Shown in pieces: positions 41,657 to 49,222 of a stretch of 59,387 nt of DNA. The DNA is from Chloroflexota bacterium (GTDB lineage: Bacteria > Chloroflexota > Anaerolineae > SpSt-313), in the NCBI GenBank assembly GCA_029553955.1, contig JAKPJZ010000221.1, positions 1 to 59,387 of the forward strand. The letters run 5' to 3'. Each line of letters begins with the position of its first letter. The first letter of the stretch is position 1. Position numbers and translations under genes: made by a program. Below the pieces are notes generated by a model. It ran no database searches, was not told the origin of the DNA, and saw nothing but the letters and a program-made list of their open reading frames with translations.

Positions 41657-42358
41657 GTGGAGTTCCAGTCGGCAGCCGTCAACGTGCGCAAGTATGCGAC
41701 ATCGGAGAGCGGCGATACCATCGAAGCAGTGGAGCGGCCCCATGGCGGGCTCTCGTTCGTCGTGGCCGACGGGCAGCGCAGCGGCCGCTCGGCCAAGCTG
41801 ATTTCGAACCTGGTGGCGCGCAAGGCCATCTCGCTCTTGGGCGAGGGCGTGCGCGATGGCGCGGCGGGCCGCGCAGCCCACGACTATTTGCGCACGCACC
41901 GGGCCGGGCAGGTCTCGGCGACGTTGACGATTGTGTCGCTGGACCTGGTGTCGCGCACGCTCGTGATCTCGCGCAATGGGCCACCGGTGCTGCTGTTCGA
42001 GCCGCAGGGAGGGCGCGTGCTCAACGGCTCCTGCGAGCCCATCGGCATCCATCCGGGCACCAAGCCGATGATCGTCGAGGTGCCCCTGCAACTGGGGCTG
42101 CGGGCCGTCGCCTTCAGCGACGGCCTGCTGGACGCCGGCGTGCGCTATGGCGAGGCCCAGCCGGCTGAGGCCTGGCTCGACTTGGTGGCCGGCTGGGGGC
42201 CGCTCGAGGCTGAGGAGATGGCCAATCGCCTGCTCGACCGCGCCCTGGAGCTCGACCGCGGCCGTCCTGGCGACGACATCAGCATCCTGGTCGTGGGGGT
42301 GTACCCAGACGAAGATGCACGAGGAGCGCGACGGCTGTCGATGAGTGTACCGCTCTAG
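41657..42358 (+). CDS. PP2C/SpoIIE-like serine phosphatase
   Basis: Stand-alone SpoIIE-type phosphatase domain, 233 residues, cytoplasmic. Recognisable stretches are ESGDTIEAVERPHGGLSFVVADGQRSGRSAKLISNLVARKAI, where VVADGQ matches the metal-binding Asp-Gly motif, ATLTIVSLDLVSRTLVISRNGPPVLLF, AVAFSDGLLDAG and GRPGDDISILVV, with the last Asp pair as metal ligands. No sensor or kinase is adjacent, so its target is unknown. GTG 41657 follows AGGAGAGG; TTG 41654 is an alternative. Confidence 0.85.
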   Translation: MEFQSAAVNVRKYATSESGDTIEAVERPHGGLSFVVADGQRSGRSAKLISNLVARKAISLLGEGVRDGAAGRAAHDYLRTHRAGQVSATLTIVSLDLVSRTLVISRNGPPVLLFEPQGGRVLNGSCEPIGIHPGTKPMIVEVPLQLGLRAVAFSDGLLDAGVRYGEAQPAEAWLDLVAGWGPLEAEEMANRLLDRALELDRGRPGDDISILVVGVYPDEDARGARRLSMSVPL

Positions 42359-42409
42359 TTCCGCCAGCCTGTGCACAAGGACGGAGCAGGTCGATTGCTG
42401 GACTGGTTC

Positions 42410-42491
42410 GTGGTACGGGAGAGTATGGGTGGGGCGGCGTGAAGCGCCCGCAGGCGCTTCACGCCGCCCCACCCATACTCTCCCGTACCAC
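42410..42491. repeat. Family B palindrome B9, 39-bp perfect arms
   Basis: Arms 42410-42448 and 42453-42491, loop CGCA. Located between the phosphatase and the P-loop gene. Confidence 0.95.
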
Positions 42492-42555
42492 AAGCATCTT
42501 GGCCCCGTACGGGCCGAAAGCTGATGGCTGTATGCTGAGCACCGAGAGCCCGCCG

Positions 42556-42930
42556 ATGGACGAGTCAATTGTCATTGTCGGCGTCTGCGGCGCGGGGAAG
42601 AGCACCCTGGCGCGTGGCTTGCAGGCCCTCGGCTTTCCGGCGCGGGTGTGCGCGCAGGAGCACTCCTACGTCCCAGCGCTGTGGCGGCGTCGCGGCCGGC
42701 CGCGCGTGCTGGTGTACCTGGAGGCGAGCCTGGCAGTGGTGCGCCGCCGTCGCGGCGTGCCATGGGAGGAGCACGTGCTCGCCACGCAGCGAGAGCGCCT
42801 GGCATTGGCCCGTGAGCACTGTGATCTCTGTGTTGACACGGACCCCCTCAGCATCGATCAGGTGCGCCAGCAGGTGGTGAGCTATCTGCTGGCGCATAAC
42901 GTGACATATTTGACCACCTCTTTTCATTGA
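42556..42930 (+). CDS. Small P-loop protein of unknown function
   Basis: 124 residues with an N-terminal Walker A motif GVCGAGKSTLARGL and a basic region RRRGRPRVLVYLEASLAVVRRRRGVPWEEH that resembles the lid of small nucleoside or shikimate-type kinases. It is shorter than known kinases and no Walker B or base-recognition element is obvious. ATG 42556 is taken as start; ATG 42532 is possible. The promoter of secDF lies inside its 3' end. I do not recognise the family. Confidence 0.65.
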   Translation: MDESIVIVGVCGAGKSTLARGLQALGFPARVCAQEHSYVPALWRRRGRPRVLVYLEASLAVVRRRRGVPWEEHVLATQRERLALAREHCDLCVDTDPLSIDQVRQQVVSYLLAHNVTYLTTSFH

Positions 42931-42938
42931 GGTATAAT
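42910..42938 (+). promoter_or_regulatory. Promoter of secDF
   Basis: TTGACC at 42910-42915, 17-base spacer, TATAAT at 42933-42938. It overlaps the end of the P-loop gene and leaves a leader of about 135 bases before secD. Confidence 0.85.
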
Positions 42939-43080
42939 CCGCCCTTGCTCGCCTGGCTGCTTGCGTGCCGGCGAGCGCTCTTGTGACGCCCGGCCCAGGC
43001 CGGCGGCCTCGCGTCTCGTCGTTTCCTCTGGAACAGGGAGCCCCGACCCATGACAGGTTGCAGGGAGGAGAGTATCGGTC

Positions 43081-44580
43081 ATGCGGACACGTGATCTCCG
43101 GTTGCTGATCGGCATCATCATCGTGGTCGTCTTCTGTGCCTGGGTGGCCTGGCCGAACAACCCCGGCATCCACTTCCTCGGCATCAACCGCGACATCGAA
43201 TTGCGCCAGGGCCTCGACTTGCAGGGAGGCACGCAGGTGCTGCTGGAAGCCGATGTGCCCGCCACGCAGCAGGTGACGAAAGACCAGATGGATGCCGCGC
43301 GCGGCATCGTTGAGAACCGCGTGGATGCCCTCGGCGTGGTGGAGCCGAACGTGCAGCTCGTCGGCGACCGGCGCATGATGGTGGAGCTGCCGGGCATCAA
43401 GGACCCCGACGAAGCGGTGGACGCCTTCAAGGGCACCGGCCTGCTCGAGTTCATCGATGCCGGCACGACCTACCTCAGGCCGGGCACCGACGTCACGACC
43501 ACCCAAGGCCAGGCTGCTGGCGGTGATGCGGCTGCGGCTACCCCTGCGGCCTCGCCTGCCGCAACTGAGGCCCAGCCAGCAGCCACCCTGGCCGCGACGC
43601 CAACGGCTGATGGCGCAAGCACGCCCGCCGCGGCAGCCCAGCCGACGACAGAAGCCCAGGCAACGGCGACCCCAGCGGCCTCGCCGACGCCTGAAGAGCG
43701 TGTGTATACGACCGTGCTCAGCGGCAAGGACCTGAAGACGGCCGGCGTCGTGCTCAACCCGCAGACCAACCAGCCGAACGTCAGCTTTACCTTCAACCCT
43801 GAAGCCGCCAAGACCCTGTCGGACTTTACCAGCAACAATGTGGGCAGGTACCTGGCTATCGTGCTCGACAAGAAGGTCATCTCGTGCCCCGTGATCAACT
43901 CGCCGATTCCCAACGGTGAGGGCGTCATCGAAGGCCAGTTCAGCCTGGCCGAGGCCCAGGGCCTCGCGGTGCAGCTCAAGTACGGCGCGCTGCCCATCCC
44001 GCTCAAGGTCGTCGACCGCCGCGATGTTGGCCCTACTCTGGGGCAAGACTCGGTGGCGCGCAGCGTGCAGGCGGGCGCGATCGGCCTGGTTGTCGTCCTG
44101 CTCTTCATGCTGATCTACTACCGGCTGCCGGGCCTCCTGGCCGACCTGGCGCTGCTGACCTACGCCCTGGTGACCATCGCTATCTTTAAGCTTGTGCCGA
44201 TCACGTTGACTTTGCCAGGCGTGACGGGCTTCTTGCTCTCAGTCGGTATGGCGGTCGACGCCAACATCCTGATCTTTGAACGTATGAAGGAGGAGCTGCG
44301 CCACGGCAAGAGCCTGAGCGCTGCCGTCGAGGCTGGCTTCTCCCGTGCCTGGACCTCGATCCGCGACTCGAACCTGTCGACGCTGATCACCTGCGTCATC
44401 CTGTTCTGGTTCGGCTCGACCTATGGGGCCAGCACGGTCAAGGGCTTTGCCGTGACCCTCTTCCTGGGCGTTGCAGTGAGCATGTTCACCGCCATCACCG
44501 TGACCCGTACCTTTATGCGAGCGACCCTTGCCGCGAGCGGCGATTCCCTGCGCGACAAGCACCAGTTGCTGGGCATCTAG
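43081..44580 (+). CDS. secD: Protein translocase subunit SecD
   Basis: Inner-membrane RND-type subunit that uses the proton or sodium gradient to help complete Sec export. 499 residues. The first helix is followed by DIELRQGLDLQGGTQVLLEADVP, the P1 domain signature, and the P1 head shows GRYLAIVLDKKVISCPVINSPIPNGEGVIEG. Six helices follow with LSVGMAVDANILIFERMKEELR, the conserved TM4 motif. Residues about 136-204 are an Ala/Thr/Pro-rich linker not usual in SecD. ATG 43081 follows GGAGGAGAG. secF follows after 24 bases. Confidence 0.96.
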   Translation: MRTRDLRLLIGIIIVVVFCAWVAWPNNPGIHFLGINRDIELRQGLDLQGGTQVLLEADVPATQQVTKDQMDAARGIVENRVDALGVVEPNVQLVGDRRMMVELPGIKDPDEAVDAFKGTGLLEFIDAGTTYLRPGTDVTTTQGQAAGGDAAAATPAASPAATEAQPAATLAATPTADGASTPAAAAQPTTEAQATATPAASPTPEERVYTTVLSGKDLKTAGVVLNPQTNQPNVSFTFNPEAAKTLSDFTSNNVGRYLAIVLDKKVISCPVINSPIPNGEGVIEGQFSLAEAQGLAVQLKYGALPIPLKVVDRRDVGPTLGQDSVARSVQAGAIGLVVVLLFMLIYYRLPGLLADLALLTYALVTIAIFKLVPITLTLPGVTGFLLSVGMAVDANILIFERMKEELRHGKSLSAAVEAGFSRAWTSIRDSNLSTLITCVILFWFGSTYGASTVKGFAVTLFLGVAVSMFTAITVTRTFMRATLAASGDSLRDKHQLLGI

Positions 44581-44604
44581 CGCCAGGGCAACGGAGGATA
44601 GAGA

Positions 44605-45540
44605 ATGGATATCATCGGCAAGCGCAAGTGGTACTTTGTGATCTCGGCCATGCTCATCATCCCCGGCCTCATCGCCATTGGCATCTCGTTCTCGCGGTGG
44701 GGGACGCCTTTTCGCCTGAGCATCGACTTTACCAGCGGCTCACTGCTGGAGGTCCAGTTCCAGGAGAAGGTGCAGCCCGGCCAGGTGCGGGCGATTGTTG
44801 AAGGGCTGGGCGTCGTGGACCCGACCGTGCAGACGGTGGGCGACGGCCGGACGGTGGTGATCCGTAGCAGGCCCATCGAGGCTGAGACCAAGACCGCCAT
44901 CGAAGCCGGCTTGGAGCAAGAGCTGGGTGCGCTCACCGAGCGGCGCTTCGAGACGGTGGGGCCTTCGGTGGGGCGCGAGGTGACCCAGGCCGCGGCGCTG
45001 GCGACGATCGCTGCTTCGCTGGCCATCCTGGGGTTCATCGTCTTTGCCTGGCGCAAGGTGCCCAATAGCATGCGCTATGGCGTCTGCGCTACGGTGGCGA
45101 CGCTGCACGACATCCTGGTCACGCTCGGCTTCTTCTCCATCATGAGCCTGGTGCTGGGCTGGGAGGCCGACGCGCTCTTCCTGACGGCGCTGCTGACCGT
45201 GGTGGGCTTTTCGGTGCAAGACACGATCGTGGTCTTTGACCGCATCCGCGAGAACGTGCCCAAGCGCCGCGGCGAGCCTTACGAGTTGATCGTCAACCGC
45301 AGCCTGCTGGAGACGCTGCACCGCTCGCTGGCCACCCAGTTGAACGCCATCTTTATCATCATCGCCATCCTGTTCTTCGGCGGGGCGACGATCAAGCAGT
45401 TTGTGGCCGTGCTACTGGTGGGCATGCTGAGCGGCAGCTACTCGTCGATCTTTAACGCCGTGCCGCTGCTCGTCGTATGGGAAAAGGGCGAGCTCACCAA
45501 CATCTTCCGTGGGCCGCGGCGGCAGCCGGCGACGCAGTGA
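44605..45540 (+). CDS. secF: Protein translocase subunit SecF
   Basis: Partner of SecD in the SecDF complex. 311 residues with six helices; RLSIDFTSGSLLEVQFQEKV is the P4 domain opening and TVVGFSVQDTIVVFDRIRENV is the conserved motif matching SecD TM4. The C-terminal GMLSGSYSSIFNAVPLLVVWEK is typical. ATG 44605 follows GGAGGATAG. A GAGGGCC/GGCCCTC hairpin lies about 40 bases after the stop. Confidence 0.96.
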   Translation: MDIIGKRKWYFVISAMLIIPGLIAIGISFSRWGTPFRLSIDFTSGSLLEVQFQEKVQPGQVRAIVEGLGVVDPTVQTVGDGRTVVIRSRPIEAETKTAIEAGLEQELGALTERRFETVGPSVGREVTQAAALATIAASLAILGFIVFAWRKVPNSMRYGVCATVATLHDILVTLGFFSIMSLVLGWEADALFLTALLTVVGFSVQDTIVVFDRIRENVPKRRGEPYELIVNRSLLETLHRSLATQLNAIFIIIAILFFGGATIKQFVAVLLVGMLSGSYSSIFNAVPLLVVWEKGELTNIFRGPRRQPATQ

Positions 45541-45580
45541 GTACGGCGCGAGGCCGACGCACATAGTTCGAGCGCAACTG

Positions 45581-45606
45581 CGAGGGCCGGGGCAACCTGG
45601 CCCTCG
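45581..45606 (+). terminator. Possible terminator hairpin after secF
   Basis: CGAGGGCC pairs with GGCCCTCG across a 10-base loop. No T-run follows, so termination would be weak or factor-dependent. Confidence 0.4.
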
Positions 45607-45625
45607 CCGTGCTTGGCGCGAAAAG

Positions 45626-45771
45626 GTTCGTAGTCGGCGCTTGAGCGCCTTGACCCGCCGCATGTGCGCCAGGTAGTCGGAGGCGTGCGCGCCCACTGTG
45701 AAGGGCATCGTAGCCGGGAGGAGTTGCGTGCTCAGTGAGAGGTCAAGGCGCTGCAAGCGCCGACTACGAAC
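45626..45771. repeat. Inverted repeat pair GTTCGTAGTCGGCGCTT...AAGCGCCGACTACGAAC
   Basis: 30-base arms at 45626-45655 and 45741-45771 separated by about 85 bases, nearly complementary. The right arm ends directly before the thiI ribosome site. Confidence 0.85.
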
Positions 45772-45783
45772 GAGGAGAGGCAT

Positions 45784-46923
45784 ATGGGCTTGATTCTGCT
45801 CCGCTACGGTGAGCTGGCCCTGAAGGGTGGGAACCGGCCGGTGTTTCTGCGCAAGCTGCGCCGCAACGTGCGCGCCTGCCTGCGCGCCAGCGGCCTGGAA
45901 GGACAGGTCGAGAGCGCAGGCAGCCGTCTCTTCGTCCACACCGGCCAGGTGGAGCAGGCCATTGCGCCCCTGCAGCGCGTCTTTGGCGTGGTGTCGCTCA
46001 GCCCGGTGGTCGAGACGCCTCGCGACCTGGAGGCGATGGCCCAGGAGGCGGTGCGCCAGGCCGTGGCCGCGGGGCTCGGCCCCAGCCGGAGCTTTCGCAT
46101 CGCCGCACGGCGCGCCGATAAGCACTTTCCCTACACCTCGCCCGAGATCGGCCGCGCGCTGGGCGCGGCGGTGTGCCAGGCCACCAACGCCCGGGTCGAC
46201 CTCTCCGACAGCGCCGATGTGAGCATTGGCGTCGAGGTCATGCACGACCGCGTGCTCCTCTACGGCCAGGTCTACCCCGGCCCGGGCGGCTTCCCGCTGG
46301 GCAGCGCCGGCCGCGCGGTGGCCCTGATGTCTGGAGGCATCGATTCGCCCGTGGCTGCGTGGATGATGATGAAGCGCGGCTGCAGCATCATCCCGCTGCA
46401 CTTTCGCCACAACGACGTCGAGGCAGGCAAGGCCCTCGACAACTGCCGGCTCCTCGAGCAATGGTCCTACGGCTTTCGCCTGCGCCCCATCATCATGGAA
46501 CAGGCCGAGGTGTTTGGGCCGACCTACCAGCGGCTGCGCGCGCTGGGCGAGGAACGCTGGACCTGCGTGATGTGCAAGCGCACGCTGATCACCAAGGCGA
46601 TCGAGGTGGCCGCAGAGCACCATGCCCTGGCGGTGGTGACCGGCGAGAGCCTGGGCCAGGTGGCCAGCCAGACGCTGGAAAACCTGGGCGTGATCGGCTA
46701 CGGGCAGACCCTGCCCATCCTGCGGCCGCTGATCGGCCTGGACAAGATCGAGGTCATGGACCTGGCGCGCCGCCTGGGCACCTACGATATCTCGGTCCGC
46801 GAGGCTGAGGGCTGCGCCTACCTGCCGCGGCATCCCCTCACGCGCGGCAACATTGCGGCGCTACAGCGGCTGCTGGCGCAACTCGAGCAGCCGGTGCGCG
46901 GCGGCGCGGAGGTTGAGCCATGA
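45784..46923 (+). CDS. thiI: tRNA 4-thiouridine synthase ThiI
   Basis: Adenylates U8 of tRNAs and inserts sulfur; also connected with thiamine thiazole synthesis in some bacteria. 379 residues, without the C-terminal rhodanese extension. Ferredoxin-like and THUMP domains (IAARRADKHFPYTSPEIGRALGAAV) precede the PP-loop VALMSGGIDSPVAAWMMMKRG. CVMCKR and TGESLGQVASQTLENL are conserved. ATG 45784 follows GAGGAGAG. The stop overlaps the ATG of the alcohol dehydrogenase gene, indicating co-translation, although a functional link is not evident. Confidence 0.95.
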   Translation: MGLILLRYGELALKGGNRPVFLRKLRRNVRACLRASGLEGQVESAGSRLFVHTGQVEQAIAPLQRVFGVVSLSPVVETPRDLEAMAQEAVRQAVAAGLGPSRSFRIAARRADKHFPYTSPEIGRALGAAVCQATNARVDLSDSADVSIGVEVMHDRVLLYGQVYPGPGGFPLGSAGRAVALMSGGIDSPVAAWMMMKRGCSIIPLHFRHNDVEAGKALDNCRLLEQWSYGFRLRPIIMEQAEVFGPTYQRLRALGEERWTCVMCKRTLITKAIEVAAEHHALAVVTGESLGQVASQTLENLGVIGYGQTLPILRPLIGLDKIEVMDLARRLGTYDISVREAEGCAYLPRHPLTRGNIAALQRLLAQLEQPVRGGAEVEP

Positions 46924-47879
46924 AGGCATTGGTCTACGGCGAAGCGCTGCGCCTGGCGGGCGACTACCCGCGCCCCGAGCCTGGGCCAGGCGAAGCGCTC
47001 GTCCGCGTCGACCTGGCGGGCATCTGCAACACCGACCTCGAGATCATGCGCGGCTACATGGGCTTTCGGGGGGTGCTGGGGCACGAGTTCGTGGGCGTGG
47101 TCGAGGCGGCCGGCGACGCGGCCTGGCTGGGCCGCCGCGTGGTGGGCGAGATCAACTGCGCCTGTGGCCACTGCGCTACCTGCCGCGCCGGCCGGCCGAC
47201 GCACTGCCCCAACCGCACCACGGTCGGCATCGACCGGCACGACGGCGCCTTTGCCGAGTATGTGCGCCTGCCCCTGGCCAACCTGCACGCCGTGCCGCCA
47301 GGGGTGAGCGACCGCCAGGCCGTCTTTGCCGAGCCGCTGGCCGCGGCGTTGGAGATTCCCGAGCAGGCGCACATCCGGCCCACCGAGCGCGTGGCCGTGG
47401 TGGGCGACGGCAAGCTGGGGCTGCTCGTGGCGCAGGTGTTGGCGCTCCTGGGCGTCGAGCTCACGGCCATTGGCCGGCACGAGGACAAGCTGGCCATCCT
47501 GCGCCGTCGCGGCGTTGCCGCCTGTCTCGAAGGCGATGTGCCCTCGGCGCTCGAGCGCGCCTGCGACGTGGTGGTCGATTGCACCGGCAAGGCCGAGGGG
47601 TTCGCCCTGGCGCGGCGCCTGGTGCGGCCCCGCGGCCGGCTGGTGCTCAAGAGCACCTTCCACGGCAAGAACGAGGTGGACCTGACTGGGGCCGTGGTCG
47701 ACGAAGTGGCGCTCCTGGGCTCGCGCTGCGGACCCTTTGCGCCCGCCCTGCGCCTGCTCGAGCGGGGCCTGGTCGATGTCGAGTCGCTCGTGGACAGCGA
47801 GTATGTGCTCGACGACGGCCTGCGCGCCTTCGAGCGGGCGGCGACGCGCGGGGCATTGAAGGTGCTCGTGCGGCCCTGA
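46920..47879 (+). CDS. Zinc-containing alcohol dehydrogenase (MDR family)
   Basis: NAD(P)-dependent medium-chain dehydrogenase, 319 residues, slightly short. Catalytic zinc site: CNTDLEIMRGYMGFRGVLGHEFVG; structural zinc loop: CACGHCATCRAGRPTHCP; cofactor fold: VAVVGDGKLGLLVAQVL. The relatives include threonine, sorbitol and sugar-alcohol dehydrogenases, but the substrate is unknown. ATG 46920 overlaps the thiI stop. The last codon, stop (47877-47879) and following bases form the left arm of palindrome B10, so the end of the gene is shaped by the repeat. Confidence 0.9.
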   Translation: MKALVYGEALRLAGDYPRPEPGPGEALVRVDLAGICNTDLEIMRGYMGFRGVLGHEFVGVVEAAGDAAWLGRRVVGEINCACGHCATCRAGRPTHCPNRTTVGIDRHDGAFAEYVRLPLANLHAVPPGVSDRQAVFAEPLAAALEIPEQAHIRPTERVAVVGDGKLGLLVAQVLALLGVELTAIGRHEDKLAILRRRGVAACLEGDVPSALERACDVVVDCTGKAEGFALARRLVRPRGRLVLKSTFHGKNEVDLTGAVVDEVALLGSRCGPFAPALRLLERGLVDVESLVDSEYVLDDGLRAFERAATRGALKVLVRP

Positions 47880-47970
47880 GGCGTATTGAGCCGGGAACGC
47901 GGAACGGCCCCGGCACCCCCGCGGGGATGCCGGGGCCGTTCCGCGTTCCCGGCTCAATACGCCTCAGGGC
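47873..47970. repeat. Family B palindrome B10, 49-bp arms, shared stop codons of convergent genes
   Basis: Arms 47873-47921 and 47922-47970 with a single mismatch. The left arm contains TGA 47877-47879 (end of the alcohol dehydrogenase) and the right arm contains the mirrored TCA 47964-47966 (end of trpS2 on the other strand). Confidence 0.95.
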
Positions 47971-48950
47971 AACCCCACTGCCTCTTTCACCTCGCCCATC
48001 GTCTGGTCTGCGATCTCCCCAGCCCGCCGCGCACCGTCGGCCAGGATATCCCAGATGCGGTCGGGGTCCCGCTCGAACTCGGCGCGGCGCTCGCGCAGGG
48101 GCGCCAGGGCCTCGGCCAGGTCGCGGGCGAACTCGCGCTTGTGTTCCACGCAGCCGATGCCGGCGTGGCGGCAGGCATGGGCGATCTCGTCGGTGCGGCC
48201 GGGCGTGCGCGAGAAGATCTGGTGCAATATGTGCACGTTGCAGATATCGGGGTTGCCGGGGTCGCTGCGGTAGCGGCGTGCCGGATCGGTGACCATGGTC
48301 ATGACCCGCTTTTGGATCTCTTCGGGCGTCGCGGCAATCTCGATGTGGTTGTCGAGCGACTTGCTCATCTTGTGCACGCCATCGAGCCCCATGATGCGCG
48401 GTGTGGCGGTGAGCTTGGGCTGCGGCTCGACCAGCACCTGGCCGAACTGGCTGTTGAAGCGGCGCACGATCTCGCGCGTGAACTCGAGGTGAGGCACCTG
48501 ATCCTCGCCCACCGGCACGGTATCGGCGCGGTACAGGGCGATGTCTGCCGCCATGAGCACCGGATAGCCGAGCAGGCCATAGTTCACGTTGTCGGGCTGC
48601 TGGCGAACCTTCTCTTTGAACGTGGGCAGGCGCGACAGCCATCCCATGGGCGTGACCATCGACAGGATGGTGTGCAGCTCGGTCACCTGGGGCACGTGCG
48701 ATTGCACAAAGATGATGCTCTTGTCGGGGTCCATCCCGGCCGACAGCCAGTCGAGCACCATCTCGTAGGTGTTGCTGCGCAGCAGATGCGTATCCTGCAG
48801 CGTCGTCAGAGCGTGCAGGTCCACGACGCAGTAGACGCAATCATACTCATCCTGCAATGCGACATAATTCTGAATGGCGCCCAACAGGTTGCCGAGGTGC
48901 TGCCGGCCGGTCGGCCGGGCGCCGGAGAAGACCCGTCCTTTCTTCACCAC
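47964..48950 (-). CDS. trpS: Tryptophanyl-tRNA synthetase, second copy
   Basis: A second TrpRS, 328 residues, on the opposite strand. Signatures: RVFSGARPTGRQHLGNLLGA (HIGH region), VDLHALTT, SAGMDPDKSIIFVQSHVPQ, NYGLLGYPVLMAADIALYRAD and GVHKMSKS (canonical KMSKS). It differs from the T-box copy at 5150 in most variable positions, so it is not a recent duplicate. On its strand, AAAGGAG stands eight bases before GTG 48950, which is preferred to the longer frame from 49034. No T-box sequence precedes it; the probable promoter is at 48988-49016. It ends head-to-head with the alcohol dehydrogenase gene inside palindrome B10. Confidence 0.95.
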   Translation of the reverse strand: MVKKGRVFSGARPTGRQHLGNLLGAIQNYVALQDEYDCVYCVVDLHALTTLQDTHLLRSNTYEMVLDWLSAGMDPDKSIIFVQSHVPQVTELHTILSMVTPMGWLSRLPTFKEKVRQQPDNVNYGLLGYPVLMAADIALYRADTVPVGEDQVPHLEFTREIVRRFNSQFGQVLVEPQPKLTATPRIMGLDGVHKMSKSLDNHIEIAATPEEIQKRVMTMVTDPARRYRSDPGNPDICNVHILHQIFSRTPGRTDEIAHACRHAGIGCVEHKREFARDLAEALAPLRERRAEFERDPDRIWDILADGARRAGEIADQTMGEVKEAVGLP

Positions 48951-48987
48951 GCCGAACGCTCCTTTCAGTGCCAGCCCGAATGTGCCC

Positions 48988-49016
48988 AGTGTACCACAGT
49001 TCCAGGGGCCGAGCAA
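48988..49016 (-). promoter_or_regulatory. Probable promoter of the second trpS
   Basis: Read on the minus strand: TTGCTC (49016-49011), 17-base spacer, TACACT (48993-48988). It leaves a leader of only about 35 bases, too short for a T-box. Confidence 0.6.
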
Positions 49017-49042
49017 AGGGTATGGCACAGTCACTGCTCAGC

Positions 49043-49134
49043 CTGTCATTGCGAGCCGCAGCGAAGCAATCCCCACCCATGCGCGCCACGGCCACGTTGG
49101 AGATTGCTTCGCTGCGGCTCGCAATGACAGGCTG
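49043..49134. repeat. Family E palindrome
   Basis: CAGCCTGTCATTGCGAGCCG mirrored by CGGCTCGCAATGACAGGCTG, with GCAGCGAAGCAATC and GATTGCTTCGCTGC continuing the stem. A family A right half-site (GGAGACCTGTCAGGTTTACC) follows at 49175. Confidence 0.9.
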
Positions 49135-49222
49135 AGCAGTTGCATGGCACATATCTTGCTCGGCCCCTATGATGGGAGACCTGTCAGGTTTACCCACATC
49201 GCTATGAGGCAAGAGGCAGGAC

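Noticed and set aside
43050..43094. Short leader ORF (14 codons) overlapping the secD start, as a SecM-like sensor
   Set aside because: No hydrophobic or arrest-type sequence and no good ribosome site; probably chance.
7732..47970. Family B palindromes as ordinary intrinsic terminators
   Set aside because: None of the intergenic copies is followed by a T-run, arms are far longer than in terminators, and two copies lie in coding sequence.
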